Positions 48,120-57,246 are shown, counted from the first letter of the stretch. The stretch is DNA of 64,000 nt from CAWBRT01 sp963819175 (GCA_963819175.1 CAWFVJ010000020.1:1-64000), one strand, 5' to 3'. Notes: generated by a model not told the origin, from the letters alone. Program-made: numbers and translations.

Positions 48120-50521
48120 TCTTCGGTTGTATCGCGAGAGACGAGATGCGCGCAAGGACACGGATCGAACAGTGGAGCATCGCTCAGCGAGCGCGCACAC
48201 GGCTGCCGGCCAGGAGTGAAGCCTGCTCGGTTTGTCCGGCGCGCAGATAGGCCTCCGACAAATGATCGCTTCACCGCCGCCAGCACGGCCGCCCCGCTCT
48301 GCCCTGTGGATTTGGATTGGGCAAGAGAGTGCGCCAGTTCCAGCACGCCGACGGCACGCGAGTACTCGCGCCGCGCCAGGTACACTACCCCAAGCGTATC
48401 GAGCACGGCGGGATCCTCCGGTGCAAGCTCGCGCGCATGCATAGCCAGCGCCAGCGCACGGTCGAGTTCGCGTCCTTGCCGTGCGTAAATCCAGGCAAGA
48501 TTGTTGGCTGAAACTCCGCTGCTGTCTCCGCCGTGCACGGCTGCTTCGTAGTTGCGCACCGCTGCGTCCGAATCGTGTTTGCGCTCGGCATTCACTCCCG
48601 CCAGCAGGGTGGAGAGCTCGCGCACCTTGATGGCTGAATCGGCAGCTGCGATTAACTGGCCGTGGCGGGCGAGCAGCTTCGCCGCGGCTTCGGCGGCGGA
48701 ATCGCGCTCCCGGTCCATCTCGCTGGCGCGCCGCAGACAGCGAATTGCATCCTGCGTCCAGCCGCGTTCGGCATACAGGCGTCCAGTCAGTTCCATGAGA
48801 CCCGACAAACTCTTGTCGTTGGCTGCGAACTGTTCCATCTGCTGCAGCATGGGACGCGTAACCGCCCCCTCACCGTAGGTTCGGATCAGGCCCTGCATTG
48901 CTTCCGGCGAGGTTGGATCGAGCACCATGGCTTGTTCGTAGTTGAGCAGGGCGTTGCCCGTCTGATGCTCCGCCAGCGCGAGTTCCCCGCGCAAAATGCT
49001 GGCCTGCACCGATGCTTTGTCAAGGGCTGCGACACGGTTCGCGATGACGTGAGCTGCCTGGTAGAGCCCCTTGCCCATAAGCACCCGGCAAAATATGACT
49101 GAAGCCCGCAAATTGCCCGGCTCCTGCCGCATCACGGGAACGATGTACTGCTCTGCCATGCCGAAATCGCCCGCTCGCAGGGCGACGCCCGCAAGCGCGA
49201 TGCTGGCCGGCACAAAATCGGAACGGGCCTGCAACGCTGTCTGCCACTCCGTCACCGCGCCCACATCGTCGCCCATCCTTCGGTTCACCAATCCCAGGAC
49301 GTAATGCGCGGACGGTGAATCCGACGCTATCCCCACTGCTTTCCTGGCCTGCTCTGCCGCTACCGTCAGGTCTCCATCGATGAGTTCAAGCTCTGCCGAC
49401 AGGATGGCCCGCGTGGCTTGGTCGAGTTCGCCCCCAAATTCGGCGAGATGCTCACGGGCTGACTTCATCAGAAGCGTTATGTGGGATGGCTCGCTCCGCT
49501 GGAAGGCCTGAATATCCGCCTCAATCAGACGCGAAATTAACTGCGTGCGATATTGCTTCCTGTGCTCCCTTTGCGCCTCCGATTCCGGCTCAAGGCCGCC
49601 CTCTAGACGCCCGGCATAGTTGAGGCCTGCGAGCGCGGGTTCACCCGCCAGCAGCTCGAAATCTCCCAGAACAGGCGGCGATTCGGGACGGGAGATGTCC
49701 ACGGCGGCCAGAATTTTCCGCGCCTCATCCATGCGCGCCGAACGTTCCAGAAACAGTGCCAGGTGCAGTTTGGTTTCTACCGTGTCCTCGGTTGCAACCG
49801 CCTTCCGATAGGCCTGCTCGGCATCTTCGCTGCGCCCGTCCAGCTCGGCAAGATGGCCGAGCTCAATGTAGGGCGCCGCGCTCCGCGGTTGTGCCTGGGC
49901 AGCTTCCTGCAATACCTGGTGGGCTTCCTCATCTTTGCCCGCACGCTTCAAGAGCTGGGCGAGCGAGATGGCGACCTTCATTCGCGTAGGATCAAGTTGC
50001 AGAGTGCGGCGGAAAGATTCCACGGCCGCGGACGCATCCTCGTCGGCAATCGCGGCGGCGCCAAGCAACTCGAAGGCGTCGGCGCTCGGGCCGGCGGAAG
50101 CCATCGCCTTCCTGGCCTCTTCAATTGCCTGCTCGGCGGAGCCCCCCAGCAGATAGAGCTCTCCCAGCTTCAACCGGGCGGAACTATTGCCGGAATCGAG
50201 TTCCAGGGCACGGTTGTATGCGTTGAATGCCTCGCCCGGCTCATCCAGCGCGTAATAACATTCGCCTATGTGGGACCATAATCTGGATCGCTCGCCCTTG
50301 CCGAGAGCAGGCTCGCGCGTCAGCATCGACTGATACAGATCAAGCGCGGCGGCGGACTTTCCCTGCCACTGCAACCGTGCTGCTTCCTTCATTTGCCGCT
50401 GCTGCCATGAACCGCCAACGATGAAACAAAGCAGCAGCAGCGAAAACCCGAAGATGACCTGTCGCCAGCGCACGTGTTCCTCGATGCGCATCGGACCGGA
50501 TTCGCGGAAGGCAATGCCCAT
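48107..50521 (-). CDS. Large TPR-repeat membrane-anchored protein, C-terminus frame-shifted
   Basis: The product is about 804 aa from Met 50521. One N-terminal TM helix (VIFGFSLLLLCFIVGG) is followed by a long array of about fifteen TPR units spread over the rest (e.g. SRLWSHIGECYYALDEPGEA FNAYNRALELDS), interrupted in the middle. The family is not specific; the fold is that of scaffold or secretion proteins such as PilF-like or exopolysaccharide TPR proteins. The last ~70 residues look foreign: shifting one base near 48270 restores DHLSEAYLRAGQTEQASLLA and a stop at 48184-48186, a natural TPR end. Confidence 0.8.
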   Translation of the reverse strand: MGIAFRESGPMRIEEHVRWRQVIFGFSLLLLCFIVGGSWQQRQMKEAARLQWQGKSAAALDLYQSMLTREPALGKGERSRLWSHIGECYYALDEPGEAFNAYNRALELDSGNSSARLKLGELYLLGGSAEQAIEEARKAMASAGPSADAFELLGAAAIADEDASAAVESFRRTLQLDPTRMKVAISLAQLLKRAGKDEEAHQVLQEAAQAQPRSAAPYIELGHLAELDGRSEDAEQAYRKAVATEDTVETKLHLALFLERSARMDEARKILAAVDISRPESPPVLGDFELLAGEPALAGLNYAGRLEGGLEPESEAQREHRKQYRTQLISRLIEADIQAFQRSEPSHITLLMKSAREHLAEFGGELDQATRAILSAELELIDGDLTVAAEQARKAVGIASDSPSAHYVLGLVNRRMGDDVGAVTEWQTALQARSDFVPASIALAGVALRAGDFGMAEQYIVPVMRQEPGNLRASVIFCRVLMGKGLYQAAHVIANRVAALDKASVQASILRGELALAEHQTGNALLNYEQAMVLDPTSPEAMQGLIRTYGEGAVTRPMLQQMEQFAANDKSLSGLMELTGRLYAERGWTQDAIRCLRRASEMDRERDSAAEAAAKLLARHGQLIAAADSAIKVRELSTLLAGVNAERKHDSDAAVRNYEAAVHGGDSSGVSANNLAWIYARQGRELDRALALAMHARELAPEDPAVLDTLGVVYLARREYSRAVGVLELAHSLAQSKSTGQSGAAVLAAVKRSFVGGLSARRTNRAGFTPGRQPCARSLSDAPLFDPCPCAHLVSRDTTEECSF

Positions 50522-50659
50522 GGCGAAAACGCTCTTGAACTCCTGGCGAAGCACCGTCCTTCACATTCACCGGATGATCCGCGCACGTAGCCATCCTGAT
50601 GCGGCAGAACTGGCAGCAGTTGCAACCACCATCGGGTGCGACGGCCTTCTTCGCCCGGC

Positions 50660-50775
50660 TTCAGCGGGTGCCCCACGTCCCGCCCCTTGTTTGGGCTGAC
50701 GTGGGTAACGCCTGGCAGACGTGGGGCTCCGGCCCGGTGCCCCATATCTGCCGCAGTCAGCAGATGTGGGAACCT
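50660..50775. repeat. Family B repeats between TPR and rlmN genes
   Basis: GGGTGCCCCACGTCCCGCC...GGGCTGACGTGGG and GGTGCCCCATATCTGCCGC...GCAGATGTGGG, in part, form two hairpins in a row. No gene is visible here. Confidence 0.75.
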
Positions 50776-50790
50776 TGTCAGCGTGGACCG

Positions 50791-51897
50791 TCAGGCTTGA
50801 ATTTTGGTGAGCTCGGTGGTGCGTTTCAGTTGACCGCAAGCGGCGTAAATGTCGCGGCCGCGTGGACGCCGGATAAATGCCGGAATCCCGGCGTCAACCA
50901 GCACCCGTTGAAAGGCGAGTACCTGCTCCTCGGCGGGCGTGGAGAACCCGATGCCTGGGCCGGCGTTGAGTGCGATCAGGTTGACCTTGGCACGCAGTCC
51001 GCGCAGCAACCCCGCCAACTCTTGCGCATTCTCGACCGAATCATTTTCGCCGCCAAGCAGCACGTACTCGAAGGTGATCCGCTCGCGTGGCCGGAGCGGA
51101 AAACTTCTGGCCGCTTCCATCAGGCTGGCAATATTCCATTTGCGGTTGATCGGCATCACGCGGGAGCGGCTCTCGTCGTTGCTGCCGTTCAGCGAAATCG
51201 CCAGCTTGGGACGCACCGGCTCGCGGGCAAAGTCGGCGAAGCGCGGCAGAATTCCGGAGGTGGAAACCGTCATCCGCGACTCTGCAATTCCCGTGCCCTC
51301 CACCAGCAGGCGCACGGCCTTCATAAAGTTGTCGTAGTTAAGGAAGGGTTCACCCTGCCCCATGAACACCAGGTTGATGCGGTCGCGCTCCGGTTCGACG
51401 CCGTGACCGGCCAGCACCAGCAAAACCTGTCCAACGATTTCCCCGGCAGTCAGGTTGCGTTGCAGCCCCAAAAGCGCCGTCATGCAGAAGCGGCAGTTGA
51501 CGGCGCATCCGGCCTGGCTTGAAATGCAGATCGTCGCCCGTGTACGCGCTTCGGCAGCCTCGCTGCCGTCGCCCTGCTCGCCACCGTCGCCCTCGGGCAT
51601 CCAGACGGTTTCCACCGTCTGCCGGTCGCCAAAGCGGATCAGGTAACGCTCCGTGCCGTCCACGGAAGCGAAGTGCCGCTCGATCGTCGGGATGCCGATC
51701 TCAAACCCCTGCGCCAGCAGGCTTGCGCGAAACGGCCCCGGCAATGTCGAAATATCAGCTATACTTCTCCTCTGCTGCCGGTAAATGGCATGAAAGAGCT
51801 GAGCACCTCGGTAGAGTGGCTGCTCCTGAGACTCCGCAAGCGCCGTAAGCTCTTGCAAATTAAGGCCTAATAGTTCGGATTGAGAAGTCTGGGTCAT
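50791..51897 (-). CDS. rlmN: 23S rRNA (adenine2503-C2)-methyltransferase
   Basis: Reading from Met 51897 gives ~368 aa. This is a radical SAM enzyme that methylates A2503 of 23S rRNA and A37 of some tRNAs. The CxxxCxxC cluster is in QAGCAVNCRFCMTALLGLQR, followed by INLVFMGQGEPFLNYDNFM (GEP), AISLNG, and RPRGRDIYAACGQL with the conserved C-terminal Cys (the methyl-carrying residue). It is full length. The start also has a Met four codons earlier. Confidence 0.95.
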   Translation of the reverse strand: MTQTSQSELLGLNLQELTALAESQEQPLYRGAQLFHAIYRQQRRSIADISTLPGPFRASLLAQGFEIGIPTIERHFASVDGTERYLIRFGDRQTVETVWMPEGDGGEQGDGSEAAEARTRATICISSQAGCAVNCRFCMTALLGLQRNLTAGEIVGQVLLVLAGHGVEPERDRINLVFMGQGEPFLNYDNFMKAVRLLVEGTGIAESRMTVSTSGILPRFADFAREPVRPKLAISLNGSNDESRSRVMPINRKWNIASLMEAARSFPLRPRERITFEYVLLGGENDSVENAQELAGLLRGLRAKVNLIALNAGPGIGFSTPAEEQVLAFQRVLVDAGIPAFIRRPRGRDIYAACGQLKRTTELTKIQA

Positions 51898-52107
51898 GCA
51901 TCCAATCAATTGTACGTAGCGCCGTAGCCCAGAACCCCGTAATCACAGAGCCCCGGAACCACCTCTCAGCCGTCGGATATTGTTATCTTAGATGGTGGGG
52001 CACAGGGAGCGGCACTCATTTCGCTGTTTTGATCTGGAAAACTCAACGGCTGCGGTAACGAAGCGACAAAACCCTGCTTTGCCAGTCTCGGGTATAAGGG
52101 AGCCAAC

Positions 52108-53397
52108 ATGCAAAAAGAGTTCGTCGACGATCTTCGCAGCCTGCGGCGCACGGAGCTGCCAAATGGGTTGACGGTAATCTCTGAAGAGATGCAGCATATT
52201 CGTTCCGTCTCGATCGGTATCTGGATCCGAACCGGCTCGCGCCACGAGTCGCAAGACCTCAACGGCATCTCCCATTTCGTCGAGCACATGGTCTTCAAGG
52301 GCACCAAGAGCCGCAACGCGGAAGCCATCGCCCGGCAAGTCGATTCCATTGGGGGAAACCTCGACGCCTTCACCGCCAAGGAATGCGTCTGTTTCAACGT
52401 GAAGGTGCTTGATGAGCACCTGCCAATCGCCCTGGACGTGCTCAGCGACCTGGTACTGAATCCGCTTTTCAACGAATCCGACATCACCAAAGAGCGCGGC
52501 GTCATTCTCGAAGAGATCAAAATGGACGAGGACAATCCCGATTTGCTCGTCCATGAAATCTTCACCCAGAACTTTTGGAAGGGCCACCCACTGGGCCGGC
52601 CCATCCTCGGCACCAAGGAAACGGTGCGCGGATTCCACCAGGCAATGCTCTTCGACTACTACGGAGCCCGCTTCGTCCCCGGAAACATGGTGATCTCCGC
52701 CGCCGGCAGCATCAATCACGACAACTTCGTAGAGCTGGTGACGAACACATTCCAGCATCTTCAGCCGCAGCCGGACCCTTTGCACCAGGTTCCCCCGCAG
52801 GCGCAGGCGCGCATCATGCTTCGCAACAAGAAGTCCCTCGAACAGGTGCAAATCTGCATTGGCGTCCCTTCGTATTCGATTTCGCACGAGAAGCGCTATG
52901 CCTCGTTTGTCCTCAACACCATCCTCGGCGGTGGCATGAGTTCGCGGCTTTTCCAGAATATCCGTGAGCGTCAGGGCCTGGCGTACTCCATCTTCAGCGA
53001 ACTGAATCCCTATCGCGACAGCGGATGCCTGGCCGTTTACGCCGGCACCTCCCGCGCTTCCGCCTCCAAGGTGGTCAACTCCATCGTCAACGAATTTCGC
53101 GACCTGAAGCAGAACCTGGTCTCTGAAGACGAACTCCAGCGCGCCAAGAACCAGCTCAAAGGCAGCCTTATGCTGAGCATGGAGTCCTCGACCGCGCGCA
53201 TGTCAAACCTGGCGCGCCAGGAAATGTATTACAACCGCTTTTTCGGAATGAACGAGATTATCGAGCGCGTCCAGGCCGTCAGCGCCGAAGATGTCCTGGA
53301 AAACGCGAACGAATTCTTCCGCTCCGAACAGATCGCCGTCACCATCCTCGGCAATCTCACTGGACTGAAAATCTCGCGCGATCAGCTCGTCTGCTGA
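52108..53397 (+). CDS. M16-family zinc peptidase
   Basis: The 429-aa product is a processing-peptidase-like M16B enzyme. The inverted zinc motif HFVEHMVFKG is at 56-65 (His56, Glu59, His60), with a further Glu about 75 residues later in KERGVILEEIKMDEDNP. The N-terminal half is catalytic, and the second, non-catalytic half has NTILGGGMSSRLFQNIRERQ GLAYSI. AAGGGAGCC precedes the ATG. Bacterial members degrade peptides or process secreted proteins; no pyrroloquinoline genes are nearby. Confidence 0.93.
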   Translation: MQKEFVDDLRSLRRTELPNGLTVISEEMQHIRSVSIGIWIRTGSRHESQDLNGISHFVEHMVFKGTKSRNAEAIARQVDSIGGNLDAFTAKECVCFNVKVLDEHLPIALDVLSDLVLNPLFNESDITKERGVILEEIKMDEDNPDLLVHEIFTQNFWKGHPLGRPILGTKETVRGFHQAMLFDYYGARFVPGNMVISAAGSINHDNFVELVTNTFQHLQPQPDPLHQVPPQAQARIMLRNKKSLEQVQICIGVPSYSISHEKRYASFVLNTILGGGMSSRLFQNIRERQGLAYSIFSELNPYRDSGCLAVYAGTSRASASKVVNSIVNEFRDLKQNLVSEDELQRAKNQLKGSLMLSMESSTARMSNLARQEMYYNRFFGMNEIIERVQAVSAEDVLENANEFFRSEQIAVTILGNLTGLKISRDQLVC

Positions 53398-53518
53398 AAG
53401 ACCGGCTCGGGTGCAAAACTGAAAGTCAGAACGTTGTGTTGCGGCGGAACAGAGTGGATGTTAGCCTCGGGACAGCCCAACAGGTTGGATACGACTCGGC
53501 TTTGTGGATGCCCCGGCC

Positions 53519-54832
53519 ATGAGCTTGGATTTCCGGACGGAAGAGCACTCTCCGCGCATGCATGTTGACAACCCGGACTTGCCCCTCCAAAAGACTTCAC
53601 CCCGGAAAGTCGTTATCACCTGCGTCTTGCTGGGCCTTTCGGCGCTTGCGCTTCTCACCGCTTTCCTTAACCATCCACCGATACCAATCTTTGACGAAGG
53701 CACGTACATTGAAGCAATCCACTCGATCCTGTCCGGCACGCGCGCGCCGTTGCCTGAACATCCGCCTTTAGGCAAGTACCTGTTTGCCGCCGGAGCAGCA
53801 ATCGCCGGAGACAATCCTGTTGGTTGGCGTCTTGCCAGCGCGGTTTGCGGCGCACTGACCATAGTCGGAGTCTTCCTTTGGACGATTGTGCTGCTGGGCG
53901 ACTATTCCCTGGCGCTCACCGCCGCCGCGCTAACATTGTTTAACAACTTCCTGTTTGTCATGGCGCGGACCACGATGCTGGATGTGCCCATGTTCATGTT
54001 CAGCATGTGGGGACTGGCGGGGTTCAGCGCAGCCGTCGAGCTGGACGTAGGGGTGCGCACACGACGGATTTTTCTTTTGTTTTCCGGTCTGATGTTCGGG
54101 CTCGCCGGAGCGTGTAAGTGGACTGCCATAGACATGTTCGCGGTGGTGCTGGCTGCGAGCTTCGCGCTGCTGGCCTGCTGGAAGTTTTGCCCCGCGGTAT
54201 TGAATGCCAATCTCGCCAGACAGGCGCGGAACCTGCGAGAGATCAGGTTCCCAACGTTATTCCTTGGCCTCGTTCTGCTGCCCATCGTCACCTATTGCTT
54301 GACCTACCTGCCTGCGTTTCGAGCCAGTCATCTGACTTTTTCGTTAACGGAATTGGCAAGGATGCACGCGCGCATGTGGAGCCTTAGCAAGGGCGTTTCG
54401 GGGAACAAGTATATTTATTCGCCCTGGTACAGCTGGCCGTTCCAGGTGTCTTCCCAAAGATTGCTATCTGATTTGGTCGGCAATTATGTCGTTATGTGGG
54501 GAGGATTGCTGGCGCTGGTCATTTGCGTGCGACGGACATGGAAGCATTTTGCCTCGGCTGAGACATTCGTGGTCCTCCTGTATGCCGCCAACCTGGCGCA
54601 ATGGGCGGTCACTCCGCGTGCCGTGACTTATTATTATTATTACTTTTCAGCGGCAATGTTCCTGGGCGTGGCAATTGCCGTGGCACTCAAAGGAATTCCT
54701 CAGCCGCGCATCTTCGGCATCCGGCTGGCATTCATTACAATTTCGGCGGCCATTGTCTTTTTTCTCTTTTGGTATCCCCGGATGGCTCACTTGGATGCGC
54801 CGTGGGATTGTCTATTCGGCTGTTGGGGCTAA
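53519..54832 (+). CDS. PMT/GT39-like membrane glycosyltransferase
   Basis: Reading from ATG 53519 gives ~437 aa; a GTG 15 bases earlier is possible. The N-terminus is cytoplasmic, followed by about ten TM helices. The first luminal loop has FDEGTYIEAIHSILSGTRAP and EHPPLGKYLFAAGAAI, the Asp-Glu and HPPL-GK pattern of protein-O-mannosyltransferases and ArnT-type enzymes that use lipid-linked sugars. It probably glycosylates lipids or exported proteins. Confidence 0.88.
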   Translation: MSLDFRTEEHSPRMHVDNPDLPLQKTSPRKVVITCVLLGLSALALLTAFLNHPPIPIFDEGTYIEAIHSILSGTRAPLPEHPPLGKYLFAAGAAIAGDNPVGWRLASAVCGALTIVGVFLWTIVLLGDYSLALTAAALTLFNNFLFVMARTTMLDVPMFMFSMWGLAGFSAAVELDVGVRTRRIFLLFSGLMFGLAGACKWTAIDMFAVVLAASFALLACWKFCPAVLNANLARQARNLREIRFPTLFLGLVLLPIVTYCLTYLPAFRASHLTFSLTELARMHARMWSLSKGVSGNKYIYSPWYSWPFQVSSQRLLSDLVGNYVVMWGGLLALVICVRRTWKHFASAETFVVLLYAANLAQWAVTPRAVTYYYYYFSAAMFLGVAIAVALKGIPQPRIFGIRLAFITISAAIVFFLFWYPRMAHLDAPWDCLFGCWG

Positions 54833-54854
54833 GGAAGGGCCGCACAAGTGAAGG

Positions 54855-54927
54855 TTTTGAAGGGTACGGGCTTCAGCCCGTACGTAAGACCAGTAAAACC
54901 GATAAGGCTTTAAGCCTCTGAGGGATA
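54855..54927. repeat. Family C palindromic repeat, intergenic
   Basis: TTTTGAAGGGTACGGGCTTC AGCCCGTAC then GATAAGGCTTTAAGCC TCTGAGGGA has the same order as the copy inside the glycosyltransferase gene at 30151. The 344 bp between the PMT gene and the first pilin otherwise hold only the promoter below. Confidence 0.8.
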
Positions 54928-55110
54928 TCGGTTCTGCTCGCGAGGCTTGTTCAGCGACCATGACGAGAGTGACAAAGTATGTGCTCAGCACTTGACAACT
55001 TCTGTCATCTTCTCGATGATCAGGGTGAACACAGTCATTGGCTGGAATTGTTTCCTTTTCAGTTTCAAGAACTTACGAAAGATAATTTTTTTCGTGAAAA
55101 CTCTACTTTC

Positions 55111-55124
55111 GGCACGATAACTGC
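55111..55124 (+). promoter_or_regulatory. Putative sigma-54 promoter of pilin 1
   Basis: CGGCACGATAACTGCAT matches the -24/-12 pattern (GGCAC-N5-TGC) with the required 10 bases between GG and GC, 53 bases before the pilin start. Sigma-54 with PilR drives pilin genes in many bacteria. Confidence 0.6.
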
Positions 55125-55176
55125 ATAGTATTGCTTGAGGAAATTTGAGCGGGTTACGGGATTCAAGGAGAGTTTG

Positions 55177-55572
55177 ATGCGTAAACAAAAAGGTTTCTCA
55201 CTGATCGAGCTGTTGATCGTTGTGGCGATCATTCTGATTATCGCCGCCATCGCCATTCCGAACTTACTCCGTTCTCGTATTGCGGCAAACGAGGCATCCG
55301 CTGTGGGCTCGATGCGCACGATCAACACCGCTGAGATCACGTTCGCATCGACTTATCCATCAACCGGTTATTCGGCAGATATGCCTTCGTTGGCCGGTAC
55401 CGCTTGCACCAGCCCGACATCGGCCGGCGCCTGCCTGATCGACGCCACTCTGGGAGCAGCTACTCACCGCAACCGCTGGCAAGAGCGGCTATTACTTCAC
55501 TTATGCTGCCGACGCAAACGTGGGCTATACGCTGCTGGGAACACCTGCGCATATTGGTTCCACGGGAATTAA
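55177..55572 (+). CDS. pilA: Type IV pilin-like protein 1, frame broken
   Basis: From ATG 55177 (AAGGAG upstream) the product begins MRKQKGFSLIELLIVVAIIL, a class III/T4aP prepilin signal with cleavage after Gly6 and Glu at mature position 5; the helix IIAAIAIPNLLRSRIAANEA follows. From about 55450 the frame is wrong. In the adjacent frame the normal continuation is TATAGKSGYYFTYAADANVG with YTLLGTPAHIGSTG, ending SPAIQ and a stop at 55652-55654. So a one-base indel splits a ~159-aa pilin. Confidence 0.85.
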   Translation: MRKQKGFSLIELLIVVAIILIIAAIAIPNLLRSRIAANEASAVGSMRTINTAEITFASTYPSTGYSADMPSLAGTACTSPTSAGACLIDATLGAATHRNRWQERLLLHLCCRRKRGLYAAGNTCAYWFHGN

Positions 55573-55687
55573 GCAGTTCTACACCGATGGCACGGCGGTT
55601 ATCCGCTACAACACTGGGGCCGCCGCATCTGCCACCAGTCCCGCCATCCAGTAGAATTTGGCGATGTGCCTGGGAGGTATAACCGTG

Positions 55688-55715
55688 AAGGGGTCAGCAA
55701 TGCTGGCCCCTTTAC
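55688..55715 (+). terminator. Terminator after pilin 1
   Basis: AAGGGGTCAGCAATGCTGGCCCCTTT is a hairpin with a G-rich/C-rich stem and one mismatch, followed by TTTACCTTTT (given in part). It lies about 33 bases after the natural stop. Confidence 0.7.
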
Positions 55716-55937
55716 CTTTTGCAGGGGATTGCCAAGCCAAAGGGATCGTGGACAGGTAAGACGCCCGCTTGAGGTGACGCCGCTGTCCTGGACCAACCGA
55801 TCATGACATTTTACGGCAATCGACACTGACAATTTCCGGTATTTTGGTCCTGCTCCAGCCACCACCGATCTCCGTAGCAGTTCGTAACATTATAAAATTA
55901 AAAGACTTATAAAATTATAAGACACAGCTTTCAGATT

Positions 55938-55951
55938 GGAAGGACTCGTGC
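55938..55951 (+). promoter_or_regulatory. Putative sigma-54 promoter of pilin 2
   Basis: TTGGAAGGACTCGTGCA has GG and GC 10 bases apart and a good -12 TGCA, but the -24 region lacks the CAC. It is 76 bases before the pilin start at 56027. Confidence 0.45.
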
Positions 55952-56026
55952 AATTGACTGGAGCGTGGACCTGAACGTAAGGGTCTTAACTACAACCTGA
56001 ACCAATTGAGGAGAGAGGGTTACAAA

Positions 56027-56293
56027 ATGCGGAAACAGAAGGGCTTTTCACTTATCGAACTGTTGATCGTCGTCGCGATCATCCTGATCATCGCGGCCAT
56101 TGCCATTCCGAACCTGCTTCGCTCGCGCATTGCCGCCAACGAAGCCTCTGCCGTAGGCTCCATGCGCACCATCAACACGGCTGAAACCAGCTACAACACA
56201 ACTTATCCGTCTGTCGGCTTCACCGCCACGATCGCGAACCTGGGCACAAACGGTGGCGATTGCACCACTCCGAGTTCGACTACGCTTGCTTGA
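56027..56293 (+). CDS. pilA: Type IV pilin-like protein 2, frame broken
   Basis: The same N-terminus as pilin 1 (MRKQKGFSLIELLIVVAIIL) for over 55 residues shows recent duplication. After CTTPSS the frame stops at 56293; a base change of frame restores DYACLIDDTLATSSATALKS then GYYFALGTSTSVGYTLQGTP, and a second change near 56412 restores VKNFYSDGTGVIRYNANAAA, with an AIQ-type end near 56503. Two or three indels thus interrupt a full-length pilin. Confidence 0.82.
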   Translation: MRKQKGFSLIELLIVVAIILIIAAIAIPNLLRSRIAANEASAVGSMRTINTAETSYNTTYPSVGFTATIANLGTNGGDCTTPSSTTLA

Positions 56294-56539
56294 TCGATGA
56301 CACGCTGGCAACGAGCTCTGCAACTGCCCTCAAGAGCGGCTATTACTTTGCTCTGGGCACGAGCACTTCCGTGGGCTACACCCTACAGGGAACGCCCGGT
56401 GGTACTGCCTTACGGAGTTAAGAATTTCTACTCTGACGGCACTGGCGTAATTCGTTACAACGCCAATGCCGCAGCCACTGTGTCGGAGATCCTGCGATCC
56501 AGTAACAAATAGGCAAAGTACCTGGGGAGGGTACAGCCG

Positions 56540-56570
56540 GGGGCCAGCCAAGCGCTGGCCCCTTTCATTT
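56540..56570 (+). terminator. Terminator after pilin 2
   Basis: A perfect 9-bp stem GGGGCCAGC/GCTGGCCCC (56540-56548, 56554-56562) is followed by TTTCATTTT. It closes the pilin 2 transcript. Confidence 0.8.
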
Positions 56571-56706
56571 TAATTGACAAAATTTTGTATTTCCGATTGA
56601 CAGATTCTAATACTCTCGATTCAGCGTCTTACGAAGTGTTTTGTTTTCTGCTTGTAAGCTATATAAAATAAATAACTTATATAAACATAGGGTGAGTGCA
56701 CTGTTT

Positions 56707-56720
56707 GGTAATTATCGTGC
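56707..56720 (+). promoter_or_regulatory. Putative sigma-54 promoter of pilin 3
   Basis: TTTGGTAATTATCGTGCTAG has GG and GC exactly 10 bases apart, 53 bases before the pilin 3 start, the same distance as for pilin 1. Confidence 0.5.
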
Positions 56721-56772
56721 TAGATTACGATTGGGAACATTAGGCAGAGGGTCAGCCGACGGGAAATATCGC

Positions 56773-57246
56773 ATGCACAAACAAGGTGGTTTCTCACTCG
56801 TCGAGTTGTTGATCGTGGTCGCGATCATCATGGTTATTTCGGCCATAGCTATTCCTAATATGCTTCGCGCCAGGATTAACGCCAACGAGACGTCGGCAAT
56901 CGGTTCACTGCGAACCATCAACACTGCCGAGCTTACGTACTTTACAACGTATACCGCCTACTCTCCCGACTTGCCCACGCTAGGTGGAAGCAGTTGCACC
57001 TCCCCGCCTTCAACCGCAGCCTGCATCATTGACGACACGCTGGCGAATGCCACGTGGGTTTCCACGCCCAAGACCGGCTATTATTTCACGTACGCGCTCA
57101 ATGCCAACCTCGGATACACCGTGCATGGCGATCCCGCCTATTGGAATCACAGCGGCACCAAGCGCTTCTATACCGATTCAACCGGTGTTATCCGCTTCAA
57201 TGCGACGAACCAAACCGCATTGGTGACCGATCCCGCTATCCAGTAG
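56773..57246 (+). CDS. pilA: Type IV pilin-like protein 3, intact
   Basis: Reading from ATG 56773 gives 157 aa: MHKQGGFSLVELLIVVAIIM, prepilin cleavage after the second Gly of QGG, Glu at mature position 5 and the usual long N-terminal helix. The globular part has Cys in SSCTSPPSTAACIIDD (a likely disulfide) and ends RFNATNQTALVTDPAIQ. Unlike its two neighbours it is unbroken, so it may be the main structural pilin. The N-terminus is less similar to pilins 1 and 2 than they are to each other. Confidence 0.9.
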   Translation: MHKQGGFSLVELLIVVAIIMVISAIAIPNMLRARINANETSAIGSLRTINTAELTYFTTYTAYSPDLPTLGGSSCTSPPSTAACIIDDTLANATWVSTPKTGYYFTYALNANLGYTVHGDPAYWNHSGTKRFYTDSTGVIRFNATNQTALVTDPAIQ

